From Neoaquamicrobium microcysteis (GTDB lineage: Bacteria > Pseudomonadota > Alphaproteobacteria > Rhizobiales > Rhizobiaceae), in the NCBI RefSeq assembly GCF_008180155.1, contig NZ_VSZS01000066.1:124001-188000 (forward strand): a stretch of DNA of 64,000 nt. The letters are read 5' to 3'. This document shows, in pieces, positions 21,026 to 29,309 of the stretch. How positions within the stretch are numbered: position 1 is the first letter of the stretch; every line of letters starts with the position of its first letter. Position numbers and translations under genes: made by a program. Below the pieces are notes generated by a model, which was not told the origin of the DNA, ran no database searches, and was given only the letters and a program-made list of their open reading frames with translations.

Positions 21026-21041
21026 AGTGGTATATACCACT
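21026..21041. promoter_or_regulatory. Perfect 16-bp palindromic GntR/UTRA operator
   Basis: AGTGGTATATACCACT reads the same on both strands. The core TGGT-N4-ACCA matches the operator form known for NagR/DasR-like GntR repressors (TGGTCTAGACCA in the DasR case). It lies between the FGGY kinase stop (21081) and the GntR start (20990), where it can control the transporter block. Assignment to the adjacent repressor is inferred. Confidence 0.8.
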
Positions 21042-21080
21042 TACTGTTGCGCTATCCCGTGGGCGAGTCAAGCGTGTTGT

Positions 21081-22574
21081 TCAGCCGAGAAGACGGTCGC
21101 GCGCGGTGCGGTAGCGGTCGAGGGCAGGGGCCAGGGCGCGGGCGGATGCGGCGTCCGGTTCGTAGCGCCGTCCGCTTCCCGCGATGGCGGCGGAGGCATC
21201 GTTGATGCTGGCGAAATCGCCCGCCGCCGTCGCGGCGAGAAGGGCCGCGCCCCGCGCACCGAACTGCGAACCTTCCGGCACTTCGACGGGCTTGCCTATC
21301 AGGTCGCTTATCATCTGCACCCAGTCGGGGTTCTGCGCGCCGCCGCCCGTCAGCAGCACGCGGTCGCCGTCGAAGCCCAGCGCGTCGAACAGGTCGCGCA
21401 TGGCGAAGGCGACGCCTTCCAGAACGGCGCGGAACAGGCTGGCGCGGTCGTGACGCGGCGACAGGCCGGCAAACTGAGCGCGGGCTGCATGGTCCACCTT
21501 CGGCGCGATGATGCCGCTCTCCGACAGGTAGGGCAGGTAGACGAGGCCGTTTGCGCCGGGCGGCACGGAGCGGAGCATCTCGTCGAGCAGGGCGAAACGG
21601 TCCTGCCGGGCGGCGAGATCGGGCGCGAGCGCGTCGAACGCCCAGTCGAGGTTCAGCGTGCCGGCAACGTTGACCATGGCGCGATACCAGCGATGGCCGG
21701 GCAGGGTGAACAGCAGGCCGAGATCGGCGGGCTCGAACACCGGCCGCTCGTGCACCACCCCCACCATGCAGGTCGTGCCGAGCACGGCGGTCGCCGTTCC
21801 GGCCTTGAGGCCGCCGGCCCCGATGACTGTCGCCGCCACGTCACCCGCGCCCACCGCCACAGGCAGGCCTTCCGGCAGCCCGATCGCGCGTGCTGCTTCC
21901 GGCGTCAGCCCGCCGGCAAAGCTCTCCGAATCCATTACCGGCGGCAGTAGGTCTCGATAGGCTTCGAGCCCGAACAGCCCGATCATCGCGTCGCTGCGCG
22001 TGCGCCTCTCTGCCGAGCCGGGAATGACGGAGGCTTCCGTGCGATCCGTGGCGACCTTGCCGGTCAGGCGAAGCCGCAGGAAATCCTTGTAGCTCAGCAC
22101 ATGCGACGTGCGGGCAACCGTCGCCGCCTCGTTTTCTGCGAGCCACGCCAGTACCGGCAGCGTGCATCCCTGCTGCATGACCGAGCCGGAAGACGCAAAG
22201 ATCGTGCGCAGAAATTCCGGATTGCGCCCCCTATGCGCCTCGATCAGCGGTTGCGCCCGACTGTCTTCCCAGGTGATGCCGGGCCGTGTTGGCTTGCCGT
22301 TTCCGTCCGTCAGCCACGCGCCTACCATCGCGGCGGTGATGCCGATGCCGCGTATGCGTGAAGCGTCCTTGCGGATCTCGCGCACCGCCCGCGCCATCAC
22401 ATCCACGGCGGCGGCCCACGCTTCCTCGGGGTCCAATTCGCTCCAGCCGGTATGCGGCCGGCGCAGCGTCGTTCGATGCCGGGCCTCCGCGAGCTGGTTG
22501 CCGGCCAGGTCGAAGATCGCTGCCTTGGTAAGCGAGGTACCGGCGTCGAGGCCGAGATAGAGGCTGTCGCTCAC
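21081..22574 (-). CDS. FGGY-family carbohydrate kinase
   Basis: A 497-residue sugar kinase with the two-lobed actin-like fold. N-terminal phosphate loop: LYLGLDAGTSLTKAAIFDLAGN. The C-terminal FGGY region is visible as FAMRDLFDALGFDGDRVLLTGGGAQNPDWVQMISDLIGKPV followed by GARGAALLAA. The start is GTG at 22574, overlapping the nagA stop (GTGA). Amino-sugar loci usually carry a ROK or BadF-type kinase, so an FGGY member here is unusual. It presumably phosphorylates the imported sugar; the substrate is not determinable by eye. Confidence 0.9.
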   Translation of the reverse strand: MSDSLYLGLDAGTSLTKAAIFDLAGNQLAEARHRTTLRRPHTGWSELDPEEAWAAAVDVMARAVREIRKDASRIRGIGITAAMVGAWLTDGNGKPTRPGITWEDSRAQPLIEAHRGRNPEFLRTIFASSGSVMQQGCTLPVLAWLAENEAATVARTSHVLSYKDFLRLRLTGKVATDRTEASVIPGSAERRTRSDAMIGLFGLEAYRDLLPPVMDSESFAGGLTPEAARAIGLPEGLPVAVGAGDVAATVIGAGGLKAGTATAVLGTTCMVGVVHERPVFEPADLGLLFTLPGHRWYRAMVNVAGTLNLDWAFDALAPDLAARQDRFALLDEMLRSVPPGANGLVYLPYLSESGIIAPKVDHAARAQFAGLSPRHDRASLFRAVLEGVAFAMRDLFDALGFDGDRVLLTGGGAQNPDWVQMISDLIGKPVEVPEGSQFGARGAALLAATAAGDFASINDASAAIAGSGRRYEPDAASARALAPALDRYRTARDRLLG

Positions 22575-23716
22575 AGTTCCTCCGCCAGCCAGACGGATTT
22601 GACGTTCAGATCGTCGTCGAGATGGACGAGGTCGGCGCGCGCGCCTGGCACGAGCCGGCCTCGCACATCGCCGATGCGCAGGAAGTCGGCAGGATCGGCC
22701 GTGGCGCGGCGCAGCGTGTCCTCCACGCTCATGCCGGTCTTCGCCACCAGAAAGCGCAACGACGAGGCCATGTCGATGTCGGAGCCGGCCAGCGTGCCGT
22801 CCTCCAGCGTCAGGCGCGGGCAGAAGTCTCCGCGATGGCGGCGCACCGTCCGCCCGTTCAGTTGGAACTCGTCCTCGTCACTGCCCACGAGCGACATGGC
22901 GTCGGTAACGAGGAATATCCGCGCTGGGCCGGCCTTGGCCGCGAAGGCGACCTCGAGCGCGCGGGGGTCGACATGGTGGCCATCGGCGATAATGCCGGTC
23001 CACACGTCGCCTCGCGTCAGCACTGCGCCGACAAGGCCGGGCTCGCGGTGCGTCAGCGGGCTCATCGCGTTGTAGAGATGCGTCGCGCCGCGCGCGCCGG
23101 CATCGAAAAGCGCTTCGGCCTCGTCGGCCGTGCATTCGGCATGGCCGAGCGAAACGATGACGCCTGCCTTTGCCAGCCTGGCGACGGCTTCCGGTGTGGC
23201 GTTCCGAGGGGCGAGTGTCACCATCAGAGAGCCCAGCTTTTCGGCGGCGCTCGCATAAAGCGCGATGTCGTCGTCCTTCAGCGGTCGCATCAGTTCGGCC
23301 AGATGCGCGCCCTTGCGCGCCGGGTCGAGATGCGGCCCTTCGAGGTGCAGGCCGATGACGCCCGGAACCTGCGCGGCAATGGCGGCCTCGATCGTGGCTG
23401 CCGTGCGCTCGCGCGTGTCGGTTATCAGCGTCGGCAGCAGGGCCGTCGTGCCGTAGCGGCGGTGCGCCGCGGCAATCGCACCCATGCCTTCGGCGGTCGG
23501 GTTTTCGTTCAGCAGCACGCCGCCGCCGCCATTCACCTGCACGTCGATGAAGCCGGGCGAAAGGATGCCGCCAGCAAGGTCGGTGACACTCAGGCCGGCG
23601 GGTGCTGCGCCTCGCGCCAGCGCGATGATGCGGCCGTCTTCCACGATCAGGTGGCTGTCGTCATGGCAGCGCTCCCCGTCGAAGATGCGGGCTCCCGTGA
23701 TCGCTGTGCGGCTCAT
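22571..23716 (-). CDS. nagA: N-acetylglucosamine-6-phosphate deacetylase
   Basis: Removes acetate from N-acetylglucosamine-6-phosphate to give glucosamine-6-phosphate. 381 residues of the amidohydrolase superfamily. Family motifs: PGFIDVQVNGGGGV, GLHLEGPHLDPARKGAH (metal-binding Glu and substrate loop), SLGHAECTADEAEALFDAG, GATHLYNAMSPLTHREPG and LVTDAMSLVGS (catalytic Asp). Start ATG at 23716 overlaps the stop of the SIS gene by one base, and its own stop overlaps the kinase start. It anchors the locus as amino-sugar catabolism. Confidence 0.95.
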   Translation of the reverse strand: MSRTAITGARIFDGERCHDDSHLIVEDGRIIALARGAAPAGLSVTDLAGGILSPGFIDVQVNGGGGVLLNENPTAEGMGAIAAAHRRYGTTALLPTLITDTRERTAATIEAAIAAQVPGVIGLHLEGPHLDPARKGAHLAELMRPLKDDDIALYASAAEKLGSLMVTLAPRNATPEAVARLAKAGVIVSLGHAECTADEAEALFDAGARGATHLYNAMSPLTHREPGLVGAVLTRGDVWTGIIADGHHVDPRALEVAFAAKAGPARIFLVTDAMSLVGSDEDEFQLNGRTVRRHRGDFCPRLTLEDGTLAGSDIDMASSLRFLVAKTGMSVEDTLRRATADPADFLRIGDVRGRLVPGARADLVHLDDDLNVKSVWLAEEL

Positions 23717-24747
23717 CACATCGTCTCCGTAACCTTGCGCAGGTTCACCGGCCGGTCGGGGTCGAGCCCGCGCAGGCGCGTCGTGGTCTCCACGATCCTG
23801 TACCATGCCAGCGCGAATACCAGCGCGTCGGTGGCATAGTGGCCCGTCGTGGGCGTGCGCAGGCTGCCCGCGTCCGTCTCAAGCAGCTCCCGCGTCGAGA
23901 TGACGGTGACGCGACCACCCAGTTCGCGCAGGCGGGCAAGGCCGTCCAGCGTGCCTGAGGCTGCGGCGTCGTCGGCCACGAAGGCCACGACCGGAAACCC
24001 CGGCTGCACCAGTTGCAGCGGGCCGTGCATCAGTTCCGCCGTAGAGAACGCCTCGGCATGGATGCCCGCCGTCTCCTTTGCCTTGAGGGCTGCTTCCAGT
24101 GCGATGCCGAAGGCCGGGCCGCGTCCGGTCACGTAGAGCGAGTCCGCATCGGCAAGCTCCTCTGCGATCCGCTGGCCCGCATCGTCGGGCAGTTGCGCCA
24201 GCGCGTCCGGCAGCGCGTCCAGCCCGGCAAGCAACGCTTCGTCCTTCGCTGCTTTCGCGACGATTGCCAGCAGCGCGGCGCAGGAAGCCAGATAGCTCTT
24301 GGTCGCCGCCACGCTCCGTTCCTCGCCGGCATGGATCGGCAGGACGAGGTCGGCGGCATGCGCCAGCGGGCTGTCGGCGGTGTTGACGATGGCCAGCGTG
24401 CGCGCGCCGCCCCGTGCGGCTGCGGCCTGCAAGGCGACGATGTCGGGACTCGCGCCCGACTGCGAAACCGTCATGTGCAGCCCGCCATCGAGCCTTAGCC
24501 TCGCGCCGTAGACGGACGCGACGGAGGGGCCGATGGATGCGACCGGCCGGCCCGTCAGGATTTCGCAGGCATATTTGAATGCGGTAACGGCGTGATCCGA
24601 AGAGCCGCGTGCCGCCGTGGTGAGCGGTCCGGACCCATCTGCCAGAAGGGCAGCCGCCTCTTCTATCGTCCGGGCCTCGTCGGTCAGGAGACGGCGTATC
24701 GCGGCGGCGGCCTCGCCGGCTTCGCGACGCATCAGGGTCTCGGTCAT
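23716..24747 (-). CDS. Double-SIS glucosamine-6-phosphate deaminase/isomerase (NagB-II type)
   Basis: A 343-residue protein with two SIS domains and no glutaminase domain, the architecture of the NagB-II/AgaS-like deaminases that replace classical NagB in many proteobacteria. Signature stretches are TAARGSSDHAVTAFKYACEILTG (about 45-67), VSQSGASPDIVALQAAA (about 94-110), GEERSVAATKSYLASCAALLA, and the catalytic-site region ALKAKETAGIHAEAFSTAELMHGPLQLV (about 213). It would convert glucosamine-6-phosphate to fructose-6-phosphate and ammonia. First enzyme gene after the repressor; the 4-bp overlap indicates an operon. Confidence 0.92.
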   Translation of the reverse strand: MTETLMRREAGEAAAAIRRLLTDEARTIEEAAALLADGSGPLTTAARGSSDHAVTAFKYACEILTGRPVASIGPSVASVYGARLRLDGGLHMTVSQSGASPDIVALQAAAARGGARTLAIVNTADSPLAHAADLVLPIHAGEERSVAATKSYLASCAALLAIVAKAAKDEALLAGLDALPDALAQLPDDAGQRIAEELADADSLYVTGRGPAFGIALEAALKAKETAGIHAEAFSTAELMHGPLQLVQPGFPVVAFVADDAAASGTLDGLARLRELGGRVTVISTRELLETDAGSLRTPTTGHYATDALVFALAWYRIVETTTRLRGLDPDRPVNLRKVTETM

Positions 24748-25499
24748 GTGAGGTCTCCGCCGTCCAGCTTCGCCACGAAGCCGTAGGCGTCGCCGCGATA
24801 ATGCGATTTCGTGTATTCGATGGGCGTGTCGTCTGACAGAAACGAGACGCGCTCGAGAAGCATGGCCGCTGACCCCGGCGGAACCGCGAGCAGCCCGGCA
24901 ACATCCTCGTCCAGCGACACGGCGCGCATGCGTTGGATGCCGCGTGCGGGCGAAAGGTCTTGTGCGGAAAGCGCTGCGTAGAGCGAGCCTTCGCCAAGCT
25001 GTACGGCCTGCGTCAACGCTTCGGGCAGGCTTGCCACCTCGATGCCCAGCGGCTCGCCATCGACCAGCCGAAGGCGGCTCAGGCGAACCACCCTGTCGCC
25101 GCCCTTCAGCGTCAGTGCCGCCAGTTCCTCATCCGTCGCCTCGCCGTGCGCCAGATCCAGCAGCCTGCTCGTCGCGTTGCGGCCTCTGCGCGCCATGTCT
25201 TCCGAAAAAGACGAGAGGTGCCACAAGGGCTGCTCGAAAGCCGGGGTCGCGCCGCGCACGTAATTGCCACTGCCGGCCCGTGCCTCGATCAGTCCGTCCT
25301 CTGCCAGCGCGCGGTAGGCGGCGCGAACCGTAACCCTCGACAGGCCCAGATCTTCCGCCAGCCCGCGTTCGGTCGGTAGCGCCGTACCCGCAGCCAGATC
25401 ACCTCGGGCTATGGCTTCGCCGATCGATCGCGCCAGCTGCCGGTAGGCAGGACCGGACGCTGCGGGATCGTACAGGACACGTGAAGAAGACTGTCGCAT
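24744..25499 (-). CDS. GntR family repressor, HutC/UTRA type (second of two)
   Basis: A 251-residue regulator heading the SIS - nagA - kinase block. The winged helix (YRQLARSIGEAIARGDLAAGTALPTERGLAEDLGLSRVTVRAAYRALAEDG) is followed by a UTRA domain (about 85-245; SHYRGDAYGFVAKLDGG at the end). TGGTAT half-sites repeated at one helical turn lie 12-28 bp upstream of its start. Two related UTRA regulators in one locus suggest split control of uptake and catabolism. Confidence 0.92.
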   Translation of the reverse strand: MRQSSSRVLYDPAASGPAYRQLARSIGEAIARGDLAAGTALPTERGLAEDLGLSRVTVRAAYRALAEDGLIEARAGSGNYVRGATPAFEQPLWHLSSFSEDMARRGRNATSRLLDLAHGEATDEELAALTLKGGDRVVRLSRLRLVDGEPLGIEVASLPEALTQAVQLGEGSLYAALSAQDLSPARGIQRMRAVSLDEDVAGLLAVPPGSAAMLLERVSFLSDDTPIEYTKSHYRGDAYGFVAKLDGGDLT

Positions 25500-25506
25500 G
25501 GCTGCC

Positions 25507-25575
25507 GGTAATACCAGAAAGATACCAAAATAAAAATGGCTTACTGGGGATCATCCGACCCTACCATTTGGTAGG
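25507..25575. promoter_or_regulatory. Cluster of TGGTA half-sites upstream of the second GntR gene
   Basis: ATACCA (TGGTAT on the minus strand) occurs at 25511-25516 and 25522-25527, exactly 11 bp apart. The first also forms GGTA-A-TACC (25507-25515). Further up, CCTACCA-TT-TGGTAGG (25560-25575) is a perfect 7-bp inverted repeat. The half-sites resemble those of the palindrome at 21026-21041. Probable operators for one or both GntR proteins. Confidence 0.55.
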
Positions 25576-25623
25576 TCCGCGAAGGGCAAAACCGGGTCGA
25601 CGAAAGGAGGGCTTGCGACGCCC

Positions 25624-26712
25624 CTAGCGGGCTGCGCTGCGCGTCAGTTTTGGCGGCTCGTGGGAGTAGAGCTGGTCGCCCGCATCGGCCGTGGCAGGTA
25701 TTCCGCCGCCGTCCGAAAGCTCCGCGATCAGCCGTTTGCGGGCGGCGACGAACGCTCGAAACTCGTCGGTCGGCCTGCCGGCCGTGGCGATCAGCAGGCC
25801 GCGCAACGCCAGCTCCGCCTTCTGGCGAAGGCTGAGCAGTCTGCCGACATTCAACGAAATCAATGATTTGACTATGCCGGCGGCGCGCAGGCGCTTGTCG
25901 TAGGCGAAGGCATCGCTGTGCAGGAAGTCGCGCCGGGCGTCCTTCGGCGCGAGCTTCCACGCTTCGCGCTGAAGCAGCTGGACCGCCCGCTTCAGGTCCA
26001 GTTCGCGGCGCAGCCATGTCGCCTTGCCGCCCAGATCGCGCGTCGTCTGCTCGCCATTCTCCGCCCACACCGCCTTGGGCTCCATGGCCACATAGATCGG
26101 CTCCACGACCGAGAAGGTCCGCATGTACTCCTGCAATGTGGCAGTGCATTCGTAACCGATTTCTAGTGGGCTTTTCGAGCGGGCCGACCAGAAGACTCCG
26201 CCGTTCGAAATGCCGATTCCGGGGAGCAGTGAAAGCCGAAATATTTCAGGCTGATAGATGCCTTCCAGGAACATCCTGTCGAGGAGGCCGAACTCGCTCA
26301 GCCGGGCCTGCGGCGTGCCGCTCGCAAACTCCACGAACTGGTTGCGGAAGACCAGCTCCACGCCGTGGCGCCGGCTGATCGCGACGTTGTCCTCGATGAA
26401 ATCCTTCAGGATGAGATTGTCGTCCTCCACCACGCAGAAATAGGCTGCGCCGTGTGGGTCGGCCCGGCTGAAGCACTTGTCGATGTTCCTGGACGCGTAT
26501 CGCTGCGGATCATTACGGTGGTAGCGGATGCGGGGGTCGGCGAGCTCCCGGCACACCGCCCTGGCGGACCCGTCCGGATCGTCGTCGAACACGTCGCAGA
26601 CCCAGTTTGCCCATGTCTGGTCGCGCATCGACTGAAGGCAGCGCCGCAGTGCATCCGGCCGCCGGTAGGTCGGCGTGCGGATGCTGACCAGCGGCCTTGA
26701 AGCCTTGCTCAC
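25624..26712 (-). CDS. Glycosyltransferase family 2 protein
   Basis: A 362-residue cytoplasmic GT-A glycosyltransferase. N-terminal nucleotide-sugar-binding motif VSIRTPTYRRPDALRRCLQSM; the DxD-like acidic motif is CVVEDDNLIL. The start is GTG at 26712, overlapping the stop of the next glycosyltransferase gene upstream (GTGA). It should add one sugar of the exopolysaccharide unit or a side chain; donor and acceptor are unknown. It ends the minus-strand pair at the left edge of the polysaccharide region. Confidence 0.85.
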   Translation of the reverse strand: MSKASRPLVSIRTPTYRRPDALRRCLQSMRDQTWANWVCDVFDDDPDGSARAVCRELADPRIRYHRNDPQRYASRNIDKCFSRADPHGAAYFCVVEDDNLILKDFIEDNVAISRRHGVELVFRNQFVEFASGTPQARLSEFGLLDRMFLEGIYQPEIFRLSLLPGIGISNGGVFWSARSKSPLEIGYECTATLQEYMRTFSVVEPIYVAMEPKAVWAENGEQTTRDLGGKATWLRRELDLKRAVQLLQREAWKLAPKDARRDFLHSDAFAYDKRLRAAGIVKSLISLNVGRLLSLRQKAELALRGLLIATAGRPTDEFRAFVAARKRLIAELSDGGGIPATADAGDQLYSHEPPKLTRSAAR

Positions 26713-28061
26713 AGCGCGCCTCCCGCATCGGCCAGCAGAGGCGGGGCTGGGGATACGTTGCCGGCCAGGGCCGCCTCTTCGGGCAATTCGGCGTCGTCGG
26801 AGACGATCACCGCGTGCTCGAATTCGATGACGAAGGGCAGGGCGAACTGTCCCGCCTTGCCTATGGCTATGACGCTGGTTTGGTTCTGCAATCCCAGCCG
26901 CGCGAGGTCGGCCAGTTGTGCGATGTCTTCCGCGCCGGGCGGGGCCGTATCGGTTCGTTCCCGATAGGCCGGGACGACGAAGGGCCGGGCATCCGCGCCG
27001 ATGCCGGCTGCATGCATGAGGGCCGTCGCGCGCTGCGGCTCTATGTCCGGACCGTGCAGCAGCAGCGTCGTCCTAGACGGGCCGCCGGTCGCGCCATGGC
27101 CGCGGCTGCGCGACATGTGCTCGCGAGCCGACTGGAACAGCGGAGACAGCAGCCATGGGTCCGTCACGAGTTGAAGTCCCGCGCCGACAAGCGCGCGACG
27201 CTTGATGTGGCTGACGAGCTTTTCGAAGGAGAGCGCCCGGCAGAGCGAAGCCCGGCGCGCGTCCAGAAGTGCGCGTATCTCCGGCTGCATCCTGCGATGG
27301 TCTTTCACCAGCCGGTCATGCGCCCCGATCATCGCCGTCACATGGGTTTCCGACAGGCGATGGGAGAGCGATGTCGAATGTCGGCGGTAGAAATAAAGCG
27401 GCGTGCGGTGCAGGACGAGCTTCGCGCCGGCCAGCAGGCAGCGGAGCAGAAAATCGTAGTCCTCTCCGATCCACGCCGTCTCGTCATAGGCGATGCCGGC
27501 AATCGCCTTGCGGCGGAACAGGGGTTTCAGGTAGCCCAGCGCGGGAAGCTGCGAGCCGAGCGAGTTGCTGAGCACGAACAGTTCGGGAGTGATCGTATCG
27601 GGTACGGCCCGCCGCGCGGAGCCGATGAGAGTGTGGCCGGCGGTGCGATCGGCCTGCGAAAAGTAGAGCAGGTCGTCGGCCACGATGTCGGCATCGCGTG
27701 CCTCGGCCAGAAGAAGCAACCTCTCCAGCCGCTGTGGGTGCAGCAGATCGTCGGAATCGACGATGGCGATCCAGTCGCCCCTCGCTGCGGCGATGGCCGC
27801 ATTGCGTGCCGCGCCGGGACCGCGGTTGCTTGCGCCGGCTATCACCTTCACGCGGGGATCGGTCGCTGCATAGCCTTGCGCCACCGCGACGCTACCGTCG
27901 GATGACGCGTCGTCGTAGATCACGAGTTCCATGTCGCGCAGGGTCTGGCCGAGAACCGACTGGATTGCCGCGGGCAGATGAACTGCGCCGTTATGGTTGG
28001 CCATGATAACGGACACGCCCACCGGCTGTCCCTCGGAGGGCTTTCGCGAAGCCGCCGTCAT
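26709..28061 (-). CDS. Glycosyltransferase family 2 protein (ExoO-like)
   Basis: A 450-residue GT2 enzyme. The A-fold motif is VSVIMANHNGAVHLPAAIQSVLGQTLRDMELVIYDDAS split by the usual spacing, followed by NRGPGAARNAAIAAARGDWIAIVDSDD (DxD). The long C-terminal part after about 260 is unique and includes a segment about hydrophobic pockets (LQNQTSVIAIGKAGQFALPFVIEFEHAVIVSDD). Overall it resembles succinoglycan ExoO-type transferases, but that assignment is tentative. It is transcribed away from the GH16 gene across a 416-bp AT-rich gap. Confidence 0.82.
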   Translation of the reverse strand: MTAASRKPSEGQPVGVSVIMANHNGAVHLPAAIQSVLGQTLRDMELVIYDDASSDGSVAVAQGYAATDPRVKVIAGASNRGPGAARNAAIAAARGDWIAIVDSDDLLHPQRLERLLLLAEARDADIVADDLLYFSQADRTAGHTLIGSARRAVPDTITPELFVLSNSLGSQLPALGYLKPLFRRKAIAGIAYDETAWIGEDYDFLLRCLLAGAKLVLHRTPLYFYRRHSTSLSHRLSETHVTAMIGAHDRLVKDHRRMQPEIRALLDARRASLCRALSFEKLVSHIKRRALVGAGLQLVTDPWLLSPLFQSAREHMSRSRGHGATGGPSRTTLLLHGPDIEPQRATALMHAAGIGADARPFVVPAYRERTDTAPPGAEDIAQLADLARLGLQNQTSVIAIGKAGQFALPFVIEFEHAVIVSDDAELPEEAALAGNVSPAPPLLADAGGAL

Positions 28062-28477
28062 GGGCGCACTATCCCGACGAAGCCGGTAATCGCATCAAAA
28101 CTGAAGCCGAAATAGCGCATGCGCCGCCCGTTCGAGTTGGCACTCCGGCGTGACGATAGCACTGCATTGCTGCATTGCAACAATAAACACACAGATTCGC
28201 CTTGTGCCTTATCTGGCTAAATATTCAGCGCCTGAATGGTTGGTTTTGTAGGCGCGTGCCTAAAACATATGCAAAATTGGCATCTATTGCTCAATTTTGC
28301 TGCAACATGGGGAGAATTTGACCCGACGATTTACGGAGATTAGCCATTTTATATTTAATCAACTTTCATTTCAGCAGATTTTGTCGATCACCGTAGGCAT
28401 ATTTGCTGCTTTATGGGCTTGCCTCACCGCTGGAATGGTGGCAGCCTCTGCTGCAATGCAACATACGGAATTGACCG
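28062..28477. promoter_or_regulatory. AT-rich divergent control region in front of exoK and the GT2 pair
   Basis: 416 bp, clearly more AT-rich than its flanks. It holds an 8-bp tandem repeat CTGCATTG (28162-28177), two copies of the word TGCTGCAWTGCAAC (28168-28181; 28449-28462, 15 bp before the exoK start), and a perfect 9-bp inverted repeat GCAAAATTG / CAATTTTGC (28271-28279; 28292-28300). A 70-codon frame opening with TTG at 28297 crosses the second word and is not supported as a gene. Confidence 0.6.
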
Positions 28478-29266
28478 ATGTTTCATCAGGCAGTCGCTCG
28501 CTTTTTTAAGAGTTCATTTTTCGCCGCGCTGGCCGCGGTCGCCAGCGCCGTTGACGCCGGTGCACAGACGAATGTTTCTTTCGTCGACGATTTCAATCGT
28601 TTCGATCTGGGACGCTGGTACGTCGCAGACGGGTGGGCGAATGGCGACTGGCAGAACTGCACATGGTCGAAGCGCCAGATCGCCCTGTCGGAAGGCGTGC
28701 TCAGCCTTTCCTTCGAGAAGCGGCCGTACGGGCTGCGCAACTATGTGTGCGGCGAAATCCAGACGCATCACAGTTTCCACTACGGCACCTACGAAGCCCG
28801 GATGAAGACGGATACGGGCTCGGGCATCAATGCCGCGTTCTTCACCTATATCGGACCTGTCCATAACAAGCCGCACGACGAGATCGACTTCGAGGTGCTG
28901 ACGAAAGATACCTCGACCGTCAGCGTCAACACCTATGTCTCCGGGCAACCGAAGAATGGCGGCGTGGTGCCGGTGGAGGGCGGCACCGATGCAGGCTTCA
29001 ACGACTACGCCTTCGTATGGGAGCCGGACCGGCTGCGGTGGTACGTCAACGGGGAGCTGATGCATGAGGCGGAGAACACGGCAGAACTGCCGACCAACGC
29101 GCAGAAGATCTATTTCAGCATCTGGGGGACGGAAACGCTGAACGACTGGATGGGGCCGTTCGAGGATCCCGGCCGCAAGCTGTTCCTCTACCTCGATCGG
29201 GTGGCTTTCACGGTGCTGGGCGAGGAGTGCCAGTTTCCCGAATCCATAGTCTGCACGCTGGACTGA
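28478..29266 (+). CDS. exoK: GH16 beta-glycanase, ExoK-like
   Basis: Secreted endo-beta-1,3-1,4-glycanase, which in succinoglycan producers cuts nascent polymer to control chain length. 262 residues: signal peptide with cleavage near residue 29-30 (VDAGAQ), then a family 16 jelly-roll domain. The catalytic motif is EIDFE (135-139). Other family stretches are GEIQTHHSFHYGTYEARMKT and YAFVWEPDRLRWYVNGELMHE. First gene of the plus-strand block flippase - GT32 - pyruvyltransferase - GT25 - pyruvyltransferase. Confidence 0.9.
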   Translation: MFHQAVARFFKSSFFAALAAVASAVDAGAQTNVSFVDDFNRFDLGRWYVADGWANGDWQNCTWSKRQIALSEGVLSLSFEKRPYGLRNYVCGEIQTHHSFHYGTYEARMKTDTGSGINAAFFTYIGPVHNKPHDEIDFEVLTKDTSTVSVNTYVSGQPKNGGVVPVEGGTDAGFNDYAFVWEPDRLRWYVNGELMHEAENTAELPTNAQKIYFSIWGTETLNDWMGPFEDPGRKLFLYLDRVAFTVLGEECQFPESIVCTLD

Positions 29267-29309
29267 GCATGGCTACAGGTCGCCAGTTCCGTAAGAGAGG
29301 CGTTTCGCG

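Noticed and set aside
28297-28509. 70-codon plus-strand frame with one hydrophobic segment before exoK
   Set aside because: TTG start, overlaps the exoK start by 32 bp, and covers the TGCTGCAATGCAAC word; more likely a noncoding control region.
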